Assembly (NCBI RefSeq): GCF_000684975.1
Contig: NZ_BAXZ01000005.1
Coordinates: 186,001 to 250,000 of the forward strand
DNA from: Paraburkholderia acidipaludis NBRC 101816
GTDB taxonomy: Bacteria; Pseudomonadota; Gammaproteobacteria; Burkholderiales; Burkholderiaceae
Direction: 5' to 3'
DNA length: 64,000 nt
Shown: positions 53,752-63,871 of the stretch, piece by piece
Layout of the letters: every line of letters begins with the position of its first letter
How positions within the stretch are numbered: position 1 is the stretch's first letter
Position numbers and translations under genes: made by a program
Notes under the pieces: generated by a model
Database searches by the model: none
Seen by the model: the letters and a program-made list of their open reading frames with translations, nothing else
Told to the model about the DNA's origin: nothing

Positions 53752-54759
53752 TTAATTAATTTCATTCGTCCTGGTCCCGGCACCGCTATTTCGGTCAGAC
53801 AGCTGTCCTTCAACAACGTCCTCGTAGAGCCTCATTAATCGACAGGCAATATTCCCGGAAAAATATCCCAGCTCGGACAACCGATCACGCCCTTTGGAGC
53901 GCGTACCCAGCGTCAGTATTCCAGCCACCTGCTGGGCCAATATCTCGGGATCCCGACTTGCAACGACGGCATTGCCCGGACAATCCTTCAACATAACGCC
54001 GACATCCCCGACGTTCACCGACACAACGGGCAATCTCATCGACATGGCCTCTTTGACAGACTGCGGGGACCCTTCCCTATGGGACGTCATCAACATACAA
54101 TCCGCGGTGTCTAGCAGCTCGCGCACAGCCACTCTGGATAAACCGTCGATATGGCGTTCGGTAACGTTAATTCCCCATCTGGAGCGGACTATTTCAAGTG
54201 TTTTGGTAAATAGCGGGTAGTCTTTTTCGGCTCGCTTCGGTGAAGACGGGAAAACTACGACCTGGCCTTGTTGATCGCGGTCCTCTCGATTGAGATTCGG
54301 TGAAAAGAAAATCTCATTGACTGCGCATGGAATGACAAAACATGCCTTGGGGATCGCTCCAAGTCGACCTCGAATTTCTTCGCTCACCACAATACAAACA
54401 TCTGAAAATTTTGCCGCCAGCAGTGAGGCGATTCGCGTCAAACCACCTCCCATCACGTCTGATCCGTGAAAGGTGACGAATACCCGAGCTCCCGTACCAA
54501 GCTTGACCAACGGCGCGGATATAGCCGAGAGGCCGAAGTGATAGTGCACTATGTCGTATCTTCGCCTTTTTACCGCCCACATCACCCGAACCAGGCTTTC
54601 CAGGTAGCTGAACTTACGACGGAATCCGTCTATCGTCAGGACGTCGACATCCCCCCCGGCGACTCGAAGCGCCTGAACCTGCTCTTCAACAAAGATCCCT
54701 TGCGTAACGTGATTCTGATTTGCACCGGGATACATGTTTGTCACGACCAATATCTTCAT
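53752..54759 (-). CDS. GT4-family glycosyltransferase
   Basis: A 335-aa GT-B enzyme: N-terminal MKILVVTNMYPGANQNHVTQGIFVEEQ, FVTFHGSDVMGGG, and the E-x7-E nucleotide-sugar motif in SHREGSPQSVKEAMSM. It transfers a sugar to a lipid-linked intermediate in the cytoplasm. Sugar specificity is not deducible. Its start overlaps the stop of the polymerase gene by 4 bases. Confidence 0.9.
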   Translation of the reverse strand: MKILVVTNMYPGANQNHVTQGIFVEEQVQALRVAGGDVDVLTIDGFRRKFSYLESLVRVMWAVKRRRYDIVHYHFGLSAISAPLVKLGTGARVFVTFHGSDVMGGGLTRIASLLAAKFSDVCIVVSEEIRGRLGAIPKACFVIPCAVNEIFFSPNLNREDRDQQGQVVVFPSSPKRAEKDYPLFTKTLEIVRSRWGINVTERHIDGLSRVAVRELLDTADCMLMTSHREGSPQSVKEAMSMRLPVVSVNVGDVGVMLKDCPGNAVVASRDPEILAQQVAGILTLGTRSKGRDRLSELGYFSGNIACRLMRLYEDVVEGQLSDRNSGAGTRTNEIN

Positions 54760-56021
54760 CGGGATGCTCGCCCCGCAAGTGATACAGGCATCCGGGAATT
54801 GCTGCGTTCCTTCTGTTCAGATATCCAATACATAACCAGCAGCGCCGGGAAAACGTAGGATGGCGATAAGATTGCGAGCGAAAATGCGTTGTCGAACAAG
54901 AAAGCTGCAACCACATAGATCCATATTCTATTTGTCACATAGCGCTGTCCATACATTACGACAATAAATAACCACAACACTCCACCCAGCAGCCCCAACT
55001 CGACGAACAAATGAGGATAAAACGTATCAGTTGTCTTAAGAATATCCTGCATACCGTACCAATTGAAATGATAATAGCTGTATAACGGAGAATTATATTT
55101 CACCGATGCGGGACCACCAAAAGATCCAAGCCCTTCACCCAGGAAATTTCCCCGAATAAGCGACTCCCACATGACTCTGTACGATTCCGCCCGGGCAGAA
55201 TTTCCCGCCACGATATAAAACGATATCTTCGATTCAGCAAGGGCCAGGATCTGATCAAAAAATCCAAGCGTGAATGCAAAAACAACGAGTGCTATTCCGG
55301 CGAGCGCCAAAATATATGCCTTTCCCCTGATCGTTTTCAACACGACCGGATATGCAAGAAGAACCACAAATAATTTAAAAGAGAAGCTAAGAATTGAAAA
55401 TATCACGATGCAATATTTCCACAAACCAGTTCGCTTTCTGTTTTTTCCCAGTGTCAACAATAGTAATGCGCAGAAATTCATGAACCCAAATTCCGAGAAA
55501 AAACCTATCCACCCCTGAGCACGGAGGTAGAGACCAGAGTCGATTCGGACAGGGAGCAGTAGCGGCAGCTTCAGAATATAGGCTGCGTAAAAATAGCACT
55601 GAAAGATATCGTTCGTTACAACAACAAAGAAAAACATGAGTACGACGACACGCAATCTATCTCTGTACGCATAAAGCGCAATGGTTATTGCAATTGGAAA
55701 TATGAACCTTTGCAGCTCGTCGATACCCGCGACCAAATTGAATGAACGGATCAGCCCAATCATAAGAACCACGATTAGCGGACCGATCAGCAGGATATAT
55801 TTATGGAACCGCGGCCTCAGGGCGACGCTCATCCCCAACAAACCAAATGCTGCCAACTTCACCACAACCGATCTGTCATCTTGAACGGACAGCATCATGT
55901 CTGAAATGCAGAAAGTCAGATAGGATAATGCGATAAGCCATGCACCAAATGCTGATGCACTTACTTGCCTATCTACCACATGCGGAACATCCTGATATTG
56001 ACGGGAAATCATTTCATTCAA
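54756..56021 (-). CDS. wzy: O-antigen/exopolysaccharide polymerase
   Basis: A 421-aa protein of about 11-12 membrane segments with one larger loop containing GNSARAESYRVMWESLIRGNFLGEGLGSFG, typical of Wzy polymerases. Sequence conservation is low, as usual; the call rests on topology and position between the flippase and glycosyltransferases. It would join repeat units on the periplasmic side. GC is visibly lower than the core genes. Confidence 0.82.
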   Translation of the reverse strand: MNEMISRQYQDVPHVVDRQVSASAFGAWLIALSYLTFCISDMMLSVQDDRSVVVKLAAFGLLGMSVALRPRFHKYILLIGPLIVVLMIGLIRSFNLVAGIDELQRFIFPIAITIALYAYRDRLRVVVLMFFFVVVTNDIFQCYFYAAYILKLPLLLPVRIDSGLYLRAQGWIGFFSEFGFMNFCALLLLTLGKNRKRTGLWKYCIVIFSILSFSFKLFVVLLAYPVVLKTIRGKAYILALAGIALVVFAFTLGFFDQILALAESKISFYIVAGNSARAESYRVMWESLIRGNFLGEGLGSFGGPASVKYNSPLYSYYHFNWYGMQDILKTTDTFYPHLFVELGLLGGVLWLFIVVMYGQRYVTNRIWIYVVAAFLFDNAFSLAILSPSYVFPALLVMYWISEQKERSNSRMPVSLAGRASR

Positions 56022-56064
56022 AACCTGATCTATGCCGATTCGAACATATCGAATGACACATCCA

Positions 56065-57420
56065 CTACGAACAAATCCATCTCTTCAATGGCACACAGCC
56101 GGATATGCAATAGCGCCTCAATTCCCTGTTTGAAATAATCAAAATTCCATACAGAAGAAGGACAATGGCTTCTGAAATCAACAGCGAAACAGCGGCGCCT
56201 TTGGCTCCGAACCGGGGGCTCGCAAGGATCACGGCTACGACATTCACTATCCCCCCTATCAGCATGATCAGTGAGCGCTTCCGTGCGCCTCCGAAGGGAA
56301 CCAGTATCTGCAAACCGATAAAATATGAAAGGTTGCCTACCAGAGCGCACAAGGCAAGCAACTTCAGGATTTCGGCCGAGCCGTCGTACTTCGCGCCGAG
56401 GACAAAGTTCGATATATTTGATGAACCACAGAAAAAGCCGGCGACCACAACAATGGTCGATAGCTGAACGGCTCCCACCCCGAGGACCGTCAATCGTGCA
56501 GCCTCGTTACGACGCGCCTTGAAAAGGGCAGATATTCGCGGGAAAAAGACCTGATTGATCTGCGCCGGTATAATATTCCCGACATTTCTTATTTTGTCCG
56601 CAGCCGAGTACACACCAACGGCATATGCGCCTGCGGTCGTACCAAGAATAACAATGTTCGCTGAGCTAAATAAATTTACTGCTGCGGTCGCGACAAACAT
56701 ATCCGCTCCCTGCCTCAACCTCCTCCAGATCGCCCTCGGGGATACCGCGGGACGCCGCAATACTCCGGTTTCAAATGCGACAAGAAGAGATAACAGTGCA
56801 GCGGCCAAAGGGCCGCCGGCCTGGATCATGGCAGCCGCAACAACGTCGCCCGGCCCTTTCACGAAAATGAAAGTCAGCGGCAGCATAGTGGCACGAGCGA
56901 TCAGCACCACAATGGCCAGTGTCTTAAAGCGCTCCAACCCCTGCATAAGCCAGTACATCGTAAAGACATTGGCTACAACGGCAAGCCATGAGCAAAGCAC
57001 AACCTTAAAATCAGCTGCCAGCTGGGTATTGAATTGGAGCGCAATGATAAGGATAACGAGAGAAGTGACGCACAAAATTGCCTTGCCGCCGATGATGGAC
57101 CAGATCAACTCATTCAACGCGTCCTGATTGGTCCGATTTTCAACGACAGCTTTGGGCCCACTTAAATTGAACCCCCATTCCGTCAACGTAGTGCCATAGG
57201 TTGCGGCAGCCGTCGCAAATCCGAAGACACCGAACTCGTGCGGTCCTAGCACCCGCGCGAGATACGGAAATGTCGCAAAGGACATGACGTATGCGCCAAG
57301 CTGGAGAACCATCATTGCGATGAAGTTTCGTCCAATGCCGGCGGCAGCGCCTCGTTCCTCGGTACCGTTATCTCGCTTGGCCAATTTTTTTCTCAACACA
57401 TCACGCGGTATGCCCCACAA
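56065..57420 (-). CDS. wzx: Polysaccharide flippase Wzx
   Basis: A 451-aa protein with about 12-14 membrane helices and the Polysacc_synt pattern: NFIAMMVLQLGAYVMSFATFPYLARVLGPHEFGVFGFA, GFNLSGPKAVVENR and NIIPAQINQVFFPRISALFK. It moves lipid-linked repeat units across the inner membrane. The start is uncertain: no ATG lies before residue 35, so I keep the TTG at 57420, which lacks a good ribosome-binding site; a GTG or later TTG may be used. Confidence 0.88.
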   Translation of the reverse strand: MWGIPRDVLRKKLAKRDNGTEERGAAAGIGRNFIAMMVLQLGAYVMSFATFPYLARVLGPHEFGVFGFATAAATYGTTLTEWGFNLSGPKAVVENRTNQDALNELIWSIIGGKAILCVTSLVILIIALQFNTQLAADFKVVLCSWLAVVANVFTMYWLMQGLERFKTLAIVVLIARATMLPLTFIFVKGPGDVVAAAMIQAGGPLAAALLSLLVAFETGVLRRPAVSPRAIWRRLRQGADMFVATAAVNLFSSANIVILGTTAGAYAVGVYSAADKIRNVGNIIPAQINQVFFPRISALFKARRNEAARLTVLGVGAVQLSTIVVVAGFFCGSSNISNFVLGAKYDGSAEILKLLALCALVGNLSYFIGLQILVPFGGARKRSLIMLIGGIVNVVAVILASPRFGAKGAAVSLLISEAIVLLLYGILIISNRELRRYCISGCVPLKRWICS

Positions 57421-57476
57421 AATGGAGAGCTACCGCGTTCACATAATTACGGATCAGTTCTGGTTGATCGTCGGAC

Positions 57477-58730
57477 TCAGGCCGGCGTACTGCTCAGAAC
57501 ACCACGCGTATCAATCACCACCTTTGCCTGCAAGCGAATCGGGTCGACCTGTTTAAACTGGGAGTGGTCGACAAGGATCACGATCACATCCGCTTCGGCC
57601 ATTGCCGTGCGTAGGTCACAGAGGCCAACACGCCCATCGAGTTCGGGCGGCAGCTTGCGTATATTGGGCTCCACCGCAACCACCTGCCCCGGGAATTTCC
57701 CCGCCAGTTCCTTTGCGATTTCAACCGACGGACTCTCGCGCAAGTCATCGATATTCGCCTTGAACGCCAATCCAAGGCAGGCAATCAACGGTTCGCGGAA
57801 TCGCCTGGCCGCACGTTCCGCGCGCTCGACTACCCAATGCGGCTTATCGTCATTCACCGTCCGTGCCGCACGAATGAGCCGTGCCTGCTCGGGCGCCGAA
57901 TCGACGATGAACCACGGATCGACCGCAATGCAATGGCCGCCCACGCCGGGGCCAGGCTGCAGAATATTGACGCGCGGATGGCGGTTCGCCAGCTTGATGA
58001 GTTCCCACACGTTGATGTCCAGCCGATCGCAGATCAGCGAAAGCTCGTTGGCGAAGGCGATATTGACGTCGCGAAACGAGTTCTCGGTCAACTTGCACAT
58101 CTCGGCGGTCCGCGCGTCGGTCACGATGCACTCGCCGCGCACGAACACCTGATACAGGTCGCGCGCGGCCTCACTGCAGCGGCGCGTCATGCCGCCGATG
58201 ACACGATCGTTCTCGACCAGTTCGCGTATCACGTGCCCAGGGAGCACGCGTTCCGGGCAATGAGCGACACGCACATCCGACGCGTCACCCATTTGCTGCG
58301 GGAACGTCAGATCCGGACGCATCTCCGCCATCCACTCCGCCATTTTTGCGGTCGCGCCGACGGGAGAAGTCGATTCAAGCACAACCAGATCGCCCTTCTT
58401 CAGCACGGGCGCGACGGCACGGCTCGCCGCTTCGATATATGAGAGATCGGGCTTATGGCCGTCGGTAAACGGCGTCGGAACTGCGATAAGGAATGCGTCG
58501 GCCGGTTCCGGGGCCGTCGTCGCCCGCAGATACCCCTGCGACACGGCCGCGTGCACAAGCATGTCGAGTTCCGGTTCGACGATATGAATGGCGCCCCGGT
58601 TGATCGTATCGACAGCATGCTGGTTGACGTCAACACCAATCACCTTCTTCCGGCGCGCTGCAAACGCAGCCGCAGTAGGCAGTCCTATATAGCCCAAGCC
58701 GATAACAGAAATCGTTTCAAAGTTCATCAT
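57477..58730 (-). CDS. wecC: UDP-N-acetyl-D-mannosamine dehydrogenase
   Basis: A 417-aa UDP-sugar dehydrogenase: Rossmann GLGYIGLPTA, TENSFRDVNIAFANEL and the catalytic Cys in GPGVGGHCIAVDPWFI. The downstream pairing with wecB makes ManNAc rather than glucose the probable substrate; product UDP-ManNAcA. ATG ATG at 58730; 25 bases after the wecB stop. Confidence 0.93.
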   Translation of the reverse strand: MMNFETISVIGLGYIGLPTAAAFAARRKKVIGVDVNQHAVDTINRGAIHIVEPELDMLVHAAVSQGYLRATTAPEPADAFLIAVPTPFTDGHKPDLSYIEAASRAVAPVLKKGDLVVLESTSPVGATAKMAEWMAEMRPDLTFPQQMGDASDVRVAHCPERVLPGHVIRELVENDRVIGGMTRRCSEAARDLYQVFVRGECIVTDARTAEMCKLTENSFRDVNIAFANELSLICDRLDINVWELIKLANRHPRVNILQPGPGVGGHCIAVDPWFIVDSAPEQARLIRAARTVNDDKPHWVVERAERAARRFREPLIACLGLAFKANIDDLRESPSVEIAKELAGKFPGQVVAVEPNIRKLPPELDGRVGLCDLRTAMAEADVIVILVDHSQFKQVDPIRLQAKVVIDTRGVLSSTPA

Positions 58731-58755
58731 GATCTAGCCTTTTATCCCGACGTGG

Positions 58756-59904
58756 TCATGCCGCACGATCTGCGGCTCCCAACCAGTCACTCACCACCTT
58801 CGCAATCCGGTCGCACGCGTACCCGTCGCCGTACGGGTTGTCACCCCGGCTCATCGCTGCGTAGGCGCCGCGGTCGTCGAGCAGCTGCCCCACACCGCTC
58901 ACGATTGCGTCTACATCCGTGCCAACGAGACGCACCACGCCCGCATCCACGGCCTCCTGCCGCTCGGTTGTCGCGCGCATCACGAGTACAGGCTTGCGCA
59001 ACGAGGGCGCTTCCTCCTGAATCCCTCCGGAGTCGGTCAGGATCACCCAGGCCCGATCCATCAGACTGACAAACGGCAGATAGTCGAGCGGTTCGACAAG
59101 ATGCACATTCGGAATGCCGGTCAGCAGACGATTGACCGGTTCGCGAACGCTCGGATTCAGATGAACCGGATAGACGATGTCCACTTCCGGCCGGGTTCGA
59201 GCCAGTTGCGCGAGCGCGGTGCAAATGCGTTCGAACCCGTCGCCGAAGCTCTCGCGGCGATGCCCCGTCACGAGGATCAGGCGCCGAGCCGGGTCGAGAC
59301 GGGGGAGCGCACGCTGCGCTTGTTCGCGCAGTCCGGCGTCGGCTGCAAGACGCTCTCGCACTTGAAGCAACGCGTCGATGACGGTATTGCCCGTGACGAC
59401 AATTGAAGTCGCCGGTACGCCTTCGTCCAGCAGATTGCGCTGCGCTCTTGCCGTAGGCGCGAAATGCAGCGCGGCAAGCGCGCCGGTGAGCTTGCGATTC
59501 GCCTCCTCCGGCCACGGTGAGAGAAGATCTCCGGTCCGCAAACCGGCTTCGACATGCGCTACGGGCACGCGGGTATAGAACGACGCGAGCGTCGCCGCCA
59601 TCGTCGTAGTCGTGTCGCCGTGGACAAGCACCAGATCCGGCCGCGCCTCCGCGAGCACGGCGCGCATGCCGCTCAGGATGGAGGTCGTAACGTCGTAGAG
59701 ATCCTGGCCTCGCTTCATGACGTTCAAGTCGAACTCGGGCTCTATCGCAAACAGGCTGAGCACCTGATCAAGCATCTCTCGATGCTGCCCTGTCACGCAG
59801 ACCTGGCAGCGAATACCCGGCTCGCGCTGAAGGCGCCTGACAAGCGGCGCCATTTTTATTGCTTCCGGCCTCGTGCCAAACGTTAGTAGTACTTTTCTTT
59901 CCAT
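58756..59904 (-). CDS. wecB: UDP-N-acetylglucosamine 2-epimerase
   Basis: A 382-aa non-hydrolysing epimerase: LTFGTRPEAIKMAPLV, VHGDTTTTMAATLASF, HVEAGLRTGDLLSPWPEEANR and LTDSGGIQEEAPSL. It interconverts UDP-GlcNAc and UDP-ManNAc, feeding WecC. ATG 59904 (MERKVLLTFG) is the family start; further upstream codons are not conserved. Confidence 0.95.
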   Translation of the reverse strand: MERKVLLTFGTRPEAIKMAPLVRRLQREPGIRCQVCVTGQHREMLDQVLSLFAIEPEFDLNVMKRGQDLYDVTTSILSGMRAVLAEARPDLVLVHGDTTTTMAATLASFYTRVPVAHVEAGLRTGDLLSPWPEEANRKLTGALAALHFAPTARAQRNLLDEGVPATSIVVTGNTVIDALLQVRERLAADAGLREQAQRALPRLDPARRLILVTGHRRESFGDGFERICTALAQLARTRPEVDIVYPVHLNPSVREPVNRLLTGIPNVHLVEPLDYLPFVSLMDRAWVILTDSGGIQEEAPSLRKPVLVMRATTERQEAVDAGVVRLVGTDVDAIVSGVGQLLDDRGAYAAMSRGDNPYGDGYACDRIAKVVSDWLGAADRAA

Positions 59905-59951
59905 TGATGCTGTTCCTCGCGAACGACGCCTCGATTTCGAGGCGTACGGCC

Positions 59952-62165
59952 TCAGTCCGGCTTCTTGCCGTAGTTCGAATATGCGCCGTAGGCTGTTCCG
60001 CGCTCGGGTACGTCCGTCAGCAACAAGCCGTCTACGCTCACACCCGCGCTCGCCAACTGCCGCGTGCATTCGCGCAGCTCGGCGGCGGAATGACGGCCAT
60101 GCCGCACCACCATCAAGGTGGCACCGGCGTGCTTGCCGATTACGACCGGATCCGTGACCGCCAGCACAGGCGGCGAATCGACGATAACCATGTCGTACAC
60201 GGTGGCAAGCTCCTTGAGCACTTCGCCTAGCCGATCGCGAAGGAGAAGCTCGGCCGGGCGATCCGGGATCGAGCCGGACATCATCACGTCGAGATTCGGC
60301 AAGACTTCGCGATGAATCACGTCCTTCGGACTTCGTCCCGTAAGAACCTCGGAAAGGCCAGGCTTGTTATTGATCGAAAAGTACGTGTGGACGTCACCGC
60401 GCCTCATGTCGGCGTCGATCAGCAGAATCCGCTTGCCCGTTGCCGCCAGGACGGTTGCGAGGTTGACCGAAACAAACGATTTGCCCACGCCCGGCCGTGG
60501 CCCGGTCAACATCACGATGTTGTTCCCGGGTTTGAGCACGCCGAACTGCATGGCTGTACGCAGGCTGCGCAGGCCCTCCACGGCGACGTCGTCCGGATGA
60601 GCGGCTGCCAGCACGGCCGGCCTGGTCGGATTGCGGCGCACGGACTGACGAAGCGCCAGCTCCTTGTCGCTATGCGAAATGATGGCGTAGACCGGAATAT
60701 CGACCATGCGCTCGATCTCCGCCGGACTTTCCAGACCGCGATTCAGCATGCGGCGGCCCAGCGCAATCGCGCAACCCAGCAGCAAGCCGAGAACGGCGGC
60801 GATGGGCAGCACGAGAATCTTCAGGGGGCGAACAGGTTCTTCGGGCAGAACGGCGTAGTCCACGGTCCGCACGTTCCCGAGCTGCCCCGCCCTCAGCACG
60901 CGCAATTGCTGCGTGCTGTCGAGCAGTTTCATATACAGATCGGTGTTGACCTTCACATCCCGCATCAGGCGCAGAGCTGTCTGCTGCGTCGCGGGTAAGG
61001 CCGTCACCTGCTGTTCGTACTGGTCCAGCTGATGCTCCAGTTCGGCAATACGCGCATCCACGGCAGCAACCGACGGATGGGATGCGGTGTAGCGCTGAAC
61101 CAGATCGGCTCGCTGCTGTTGCAACTGGATTAACTGGGTCTTCGTATCGACGACCGTCTGCAGCAGGAGCTTGCCCTGCGCGTCGAGATCGATGGCGCCC
61201 GACTTCTCGCGGAAGTCGTTATATCGCGCTTCGGATTGGTCGAGGTCGGCACGAAGCTGGGGCAACTGGTCACCCAGAAACGTCAACATCTGCTGCGCCT
61301 GTGCCGACTTGCGGTCGACGTTGCGTTGTACGTAGATGCTCGCAATCGTGTTGACGATAGCGGTGATGCGCTGCGCGTCGTCGCCGTCCAGTTTCAAGCT
61401 GATAATGCCGGACTGCTTCGTGACTTCCGCGATATCCAGCTTCTTCTGGAGCCTGGCGACAGTCTCTCGGGTGGAGTAGCGTCGCAGATCGAATCGCGTA
61501 CCGGGCCGCGCGAGCAGCGACGATAGTTTGAGCGTGACGGGGCCATACTGGGTATTTCCCACCGTGGTCGCTCCAACCCGTCCGCGGATCGCAACATGGC
61601 CATCCGGGTCGGTCAGTTCGAACTGTTCGCCGTCAAGCGCGGTCAGTTTGAACCTCTTCTCGTACAGCGCCGCAGGCACGTCGAATTGACCGACGTTGAT
61701 CCGCTCTCCCCCCCAGGCGTAGCGGGTCATCCCGAGCATCGGGGGTAGGAGTTCGTCGGTGAATTGCGACCTGTAACGCGCGACGGGCGCACCGATCACC
61801 GGGAAATAATGCGGGCGGGCGTCGATATCGACATGCAGCTTGCCAACCGTATCGCCCACCACCATCCGCGACCGGATCAACTCGATTTCGGCATCGGCGG
61901 TTGCCTTCGACTGAAACAACGAGGCGAGATCACCCAGCTTGTCGTTGATCGAGTCCATGCCCGAATCATCGTCCACCTGGATCAACGCATCCGCGCGATA
62001 AACCGGCGTACCGAGAAACGCATAAAGCGCGCCGATCGCGAACACAACCGCCGTAACGATTCCGATCAGCGTGGCGTTCTCCCGAAGCACGCCAAGCAAC
62101 TCCGAGAGATCGATTTCGTCATCATCCGCCGCATCTGCCACGGTGTTTTGCTTAAGAAGAGTCAT
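59952..62165 (-). CDS. wzc: Polysaccharide co-polymerase / tyrosine autokinase
   Basis: A 737-aa inner-membrane protein. Helix 1 (about residues 33-53) and helix 2 (about 450) enclose a periplasmic Wzz-type region with a coiled coil (about 270-390). The cytoplasmic BY-kinase has Walker A GPRPGVGKS (about 550), A' LLIDADMRRGDVH and B MVIVDSPPVLAVTD, and a short tyrosine cluster at the end (TAYGAYSNYGKK). It controls chain length together with Wza and is dephosphorylated by the adjacent LMW phosphatase. Three bases separate it from wzb. Confidence 0.95.
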   Translation of the reverse strand: MTLLKQNTVADAADDDEIDLSELLGVLRENATLIGIVTAVVFAIGALYAFLGTPVYRADALIQVDDDSGMDSINDKLGDLASLFQSKATADAEIELIRSRMVVGDTVGKLHVDIDARPHYFPVIGAPVARYRSQFTDELLPPMLGMTRYAWGGERINVGQFDVPAALYEKRFKLTALDGEQFELTDPDGHVAIRGRVGATTVGNTQYGPVTLKLSSLLARPGTRFDLRRYSTRETVARLQKKLDIAEVTKQSGIISLKLDGDDAQRITAIVNTIASIYVQRNVDRKSAQAQQMLTFLGDQLPQLRADLDQSEARYNDFREKSGAIDLDAQGKLLLQTVVDTKTQLIQLQQQRADLVQRYTASHPSVAAVDARIAELEHQLDQYEQQVTALPATQQTALRLMRDVKVNTDLYMKLLDSTQQLRVLRAGQLGNVRTVDYAVLPEEPVRPLKILVLPIAAVLGLLLGCAIALGRRMLNRGLESPAEIERMVDIPVYAIISHSDKELALRQSVRRNPTRPAVLAAAHPDDVAVEGLRSLRTAMQFGVLKPGNNIVMLTGPRPGVGKSFVSVNLATVLAATGKRILLIDADMRRGDVHTYFSINNKPGLSEVLTGRSPKDVIHREVLPNLDVMMSGSIPDRPAELLLRDRLGEVLKELATVYDMVIVDSPPVLAVTDPVVIGKHAGATLMVVRHGRHSAAELRECTRQLASAGVSVDGLLLTDVPERGTAYGAYSNYGKKPD

Positions 62166-62168
62166 GAT

Positions 62169-62612
62169 TCAATGAACCTGCTGTCCTGCCAGAACGTCGC
62201 GCCAGTGCGCGACGCCATGTTCGATCTGCGCAACCGCCAGGTCGAACGTTGCCCGATGCCGTCGATACGGATCGACAATGTCAATGCCCTCGCCTTCGAT
62301 CAGGCGAAACACTTTGCCGCGCGCGTAGGGCCATGCGGATTCGATCCGTTCACGCTGCGCCTTCGTCATGGTGATAATCAGATCGGCGGCGCGCACGCGT
62401 TCATCCGTAAGCGGCGTCGCCACGTGGCTCTCGAGCCTCACTCCACGATCGCGTGCCAGCTCGACCATGAGCGGGTCCGCGCCCTCCCCCACCAGCGCGT
62501 GCGTGCCGGCCGAACTGAAGCCGATGCCGGGCAGCGACCGCGCCAGCATCGCGGCCGCCAACGGACTGCGGCAGATGTTGCCTTCGCAAACAACCAGAAC
62601 GGTTTCGATCAT
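62169..62612 (-). CDS. wzb: Low-molecular-weight tyrosine phosphatase
   Basis: A 147-aa phosphatase with the active-site loop VCEGNICRSP (Cys9 nucleophile, Arg15) and the general-acid Asp in DPYRRH near the C-terminus. It removes phosphate from the Wzc tyrosine tail. Its start overlaps the wza stop by 4 bases, so the genes are translationally coupled. Confidence 0.95.
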   Translation of the reverse strand: MIETVLVVCEGNICRSPLAAAMLARSLPGIGFSSAGTHALVGEGADPLMVELARDRGVRLESHVATPLTDERVRAADLIITMTKAQRERIESAWPYARGKVFRLIEGEGIDIVDPYRRHRATFDLAVAQIEHGVAHWRDVLAGQQVH

Positions 62613-63871
62613 TTCGCCACCAGGCCAGCGGTCAATCCCGCGTTGATTGCCGGAATCAGCAGCGTCAGCACACGGTTGAAGCGGACAAGGCCATTGCCGT
62701 CGACATAGACAACGTCTTTGGGCTGCAGATCGAATTCCTTCGCCACGAGCATGGCCACCGGCGATCGCCCGTCCAGGTGGAATACCTGCGGCTTGTCGTT
62801 CAACGCGCCGCGAATCACGAACATTTGCGCCGCGTCCGCGGTCGACGAGTTCACGCTGCCCGCCTGAGCGATCGCGTCGGCCAGTGTGATGCGCCCCGTG
62901 CGTTTCGGAATGGCCGACATGGGCTTGTTGACTTCGCCCATCACGTACACGTCGTTTTCGTCGCGTGCAACAACACGCAGCATGTCGCCCGGCTTGAGAT
63001 ACAGCCGCGACGGACTGAGGCCGCTCGCCACCATGTCTGTCAGGTTGAGGCGGAAAGACTGTCCACCGCGCACGAGTTCGATATCGCTCTGGTCCGCCGT
63101 GTCGGCAAAACCGCCGGCCCGCGAAATCGCCTCATACAGCGACATCGGTACATCGTTGACGGCGATCACGCCAGGGCTGCGCACCTCTCCGTCGACATAC
63201 ACCTCATGAGCGCGGTAGGACGCCATACGAACGGTCACCTGCGGCTTCACGAAATAGTGAGCGAGCGCCGCCGCCAGACGACGTTGCACTTCTTCCGCGC
63301 GAAGACCCGCAACGTGCATCGTGCCCGCGTAGGGGAACGTCAGGTCGCCCGATTGGTCGACGACGAAGCCCGAGAAGGGGTCGCCGGGGCGCGTGGACGC
63401 CTGCGACTGCGTACCGCCAACAGCCTGAGCGAGCTCAGGGTGATCCCACACTACGATCTGCAGGACGTCCCCAGCGCCAATCGCATAAGGCTGCGGAACA
63501 GCCGAAAGCAGATCCGCCTGCTGTTTCCGCTGGTTCACGCGCGCTTGCTGAAGTTGCTTCACGTAAGCAACGTCGAGTTCCGTGATGGGCACTTCCGGCG
63601 TAGCGGAAGTTGCGTCCGCCACGTTCGTTGCCGAGCCTCCGCCCACGGTTGACGAGATGCCTGGCTCAGCGCCCGCGGCGCCGGGCGAAGTCGATTGACC
63701 CGGCGAAACCGGCATACGCATGCCCGGGGCAACCGCGCAGGCGCCCAGCGCCGCGCAGAGCGCGATGACCATGCTTGCGCCTGCGAGTCGCGCGGGGACG
63801 TCGAACCCCGCCGGGCGGCCAGCACCCGTTTTCTTTGATCGTTTCAGCACTTCCACTTTCCAGCCATTCAA
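62609..63871 (-). CDS. wza: Outer-membrane polysaccharide export lipoprotein
   Basis: A 420-aa lipoprotein with lipobox ALGAC (Cys about residue 45), Poly_export domain (YAIGAGDVLQIVVWDHPELAQAVGG) and SLBB repeats (EVYVDGEVRSPGVIAVND; NDVYVMGEVNKPMSAIPK). It forms the outer-membrane export channel. The N-terminal start is uncertain: TTG 63871 overlaps the upstream stop (TTGA), and later GTG codons are also possible. Lnt would acylate it. Confidence 0.93.
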   Translation of the reverse strand: MNGWKVEVLKRSKKTGAGRPAGFDVPARLAGASMVIALCAALGACAVAPGMRMPVSPGQSTSPGAAGAEPGISSTVGGGSATNVADATSATPEVPITELDVAYVKQLQQARVNQRKQQADLLSAVPQPYAIGAGDVLQIVVWDHPELAQAVGGTQSQASTRPGDPFSGFVVDQSGDLTFPYAGTMHVAGLRAEEVQRRLAAALAHYFVKPQVTVRMASYRAHEVYVDGEVRSPGVIAVNDVPMSLYEAISRAGGFADTADQSDIELVRGGQSFRLNLTDMVASGLSPSRLYLKPGDMLRVVARDENDVYVMGEVNKPMSAIPKRTGRITLADAIAQAGSVNSSTADAAQMFVIRGALNDKPQVFHLDGRSPVAMLVAKEFDLQPKDVVYVDGNGLVRFNRVLTLLIPAINAGLTAGLVAK

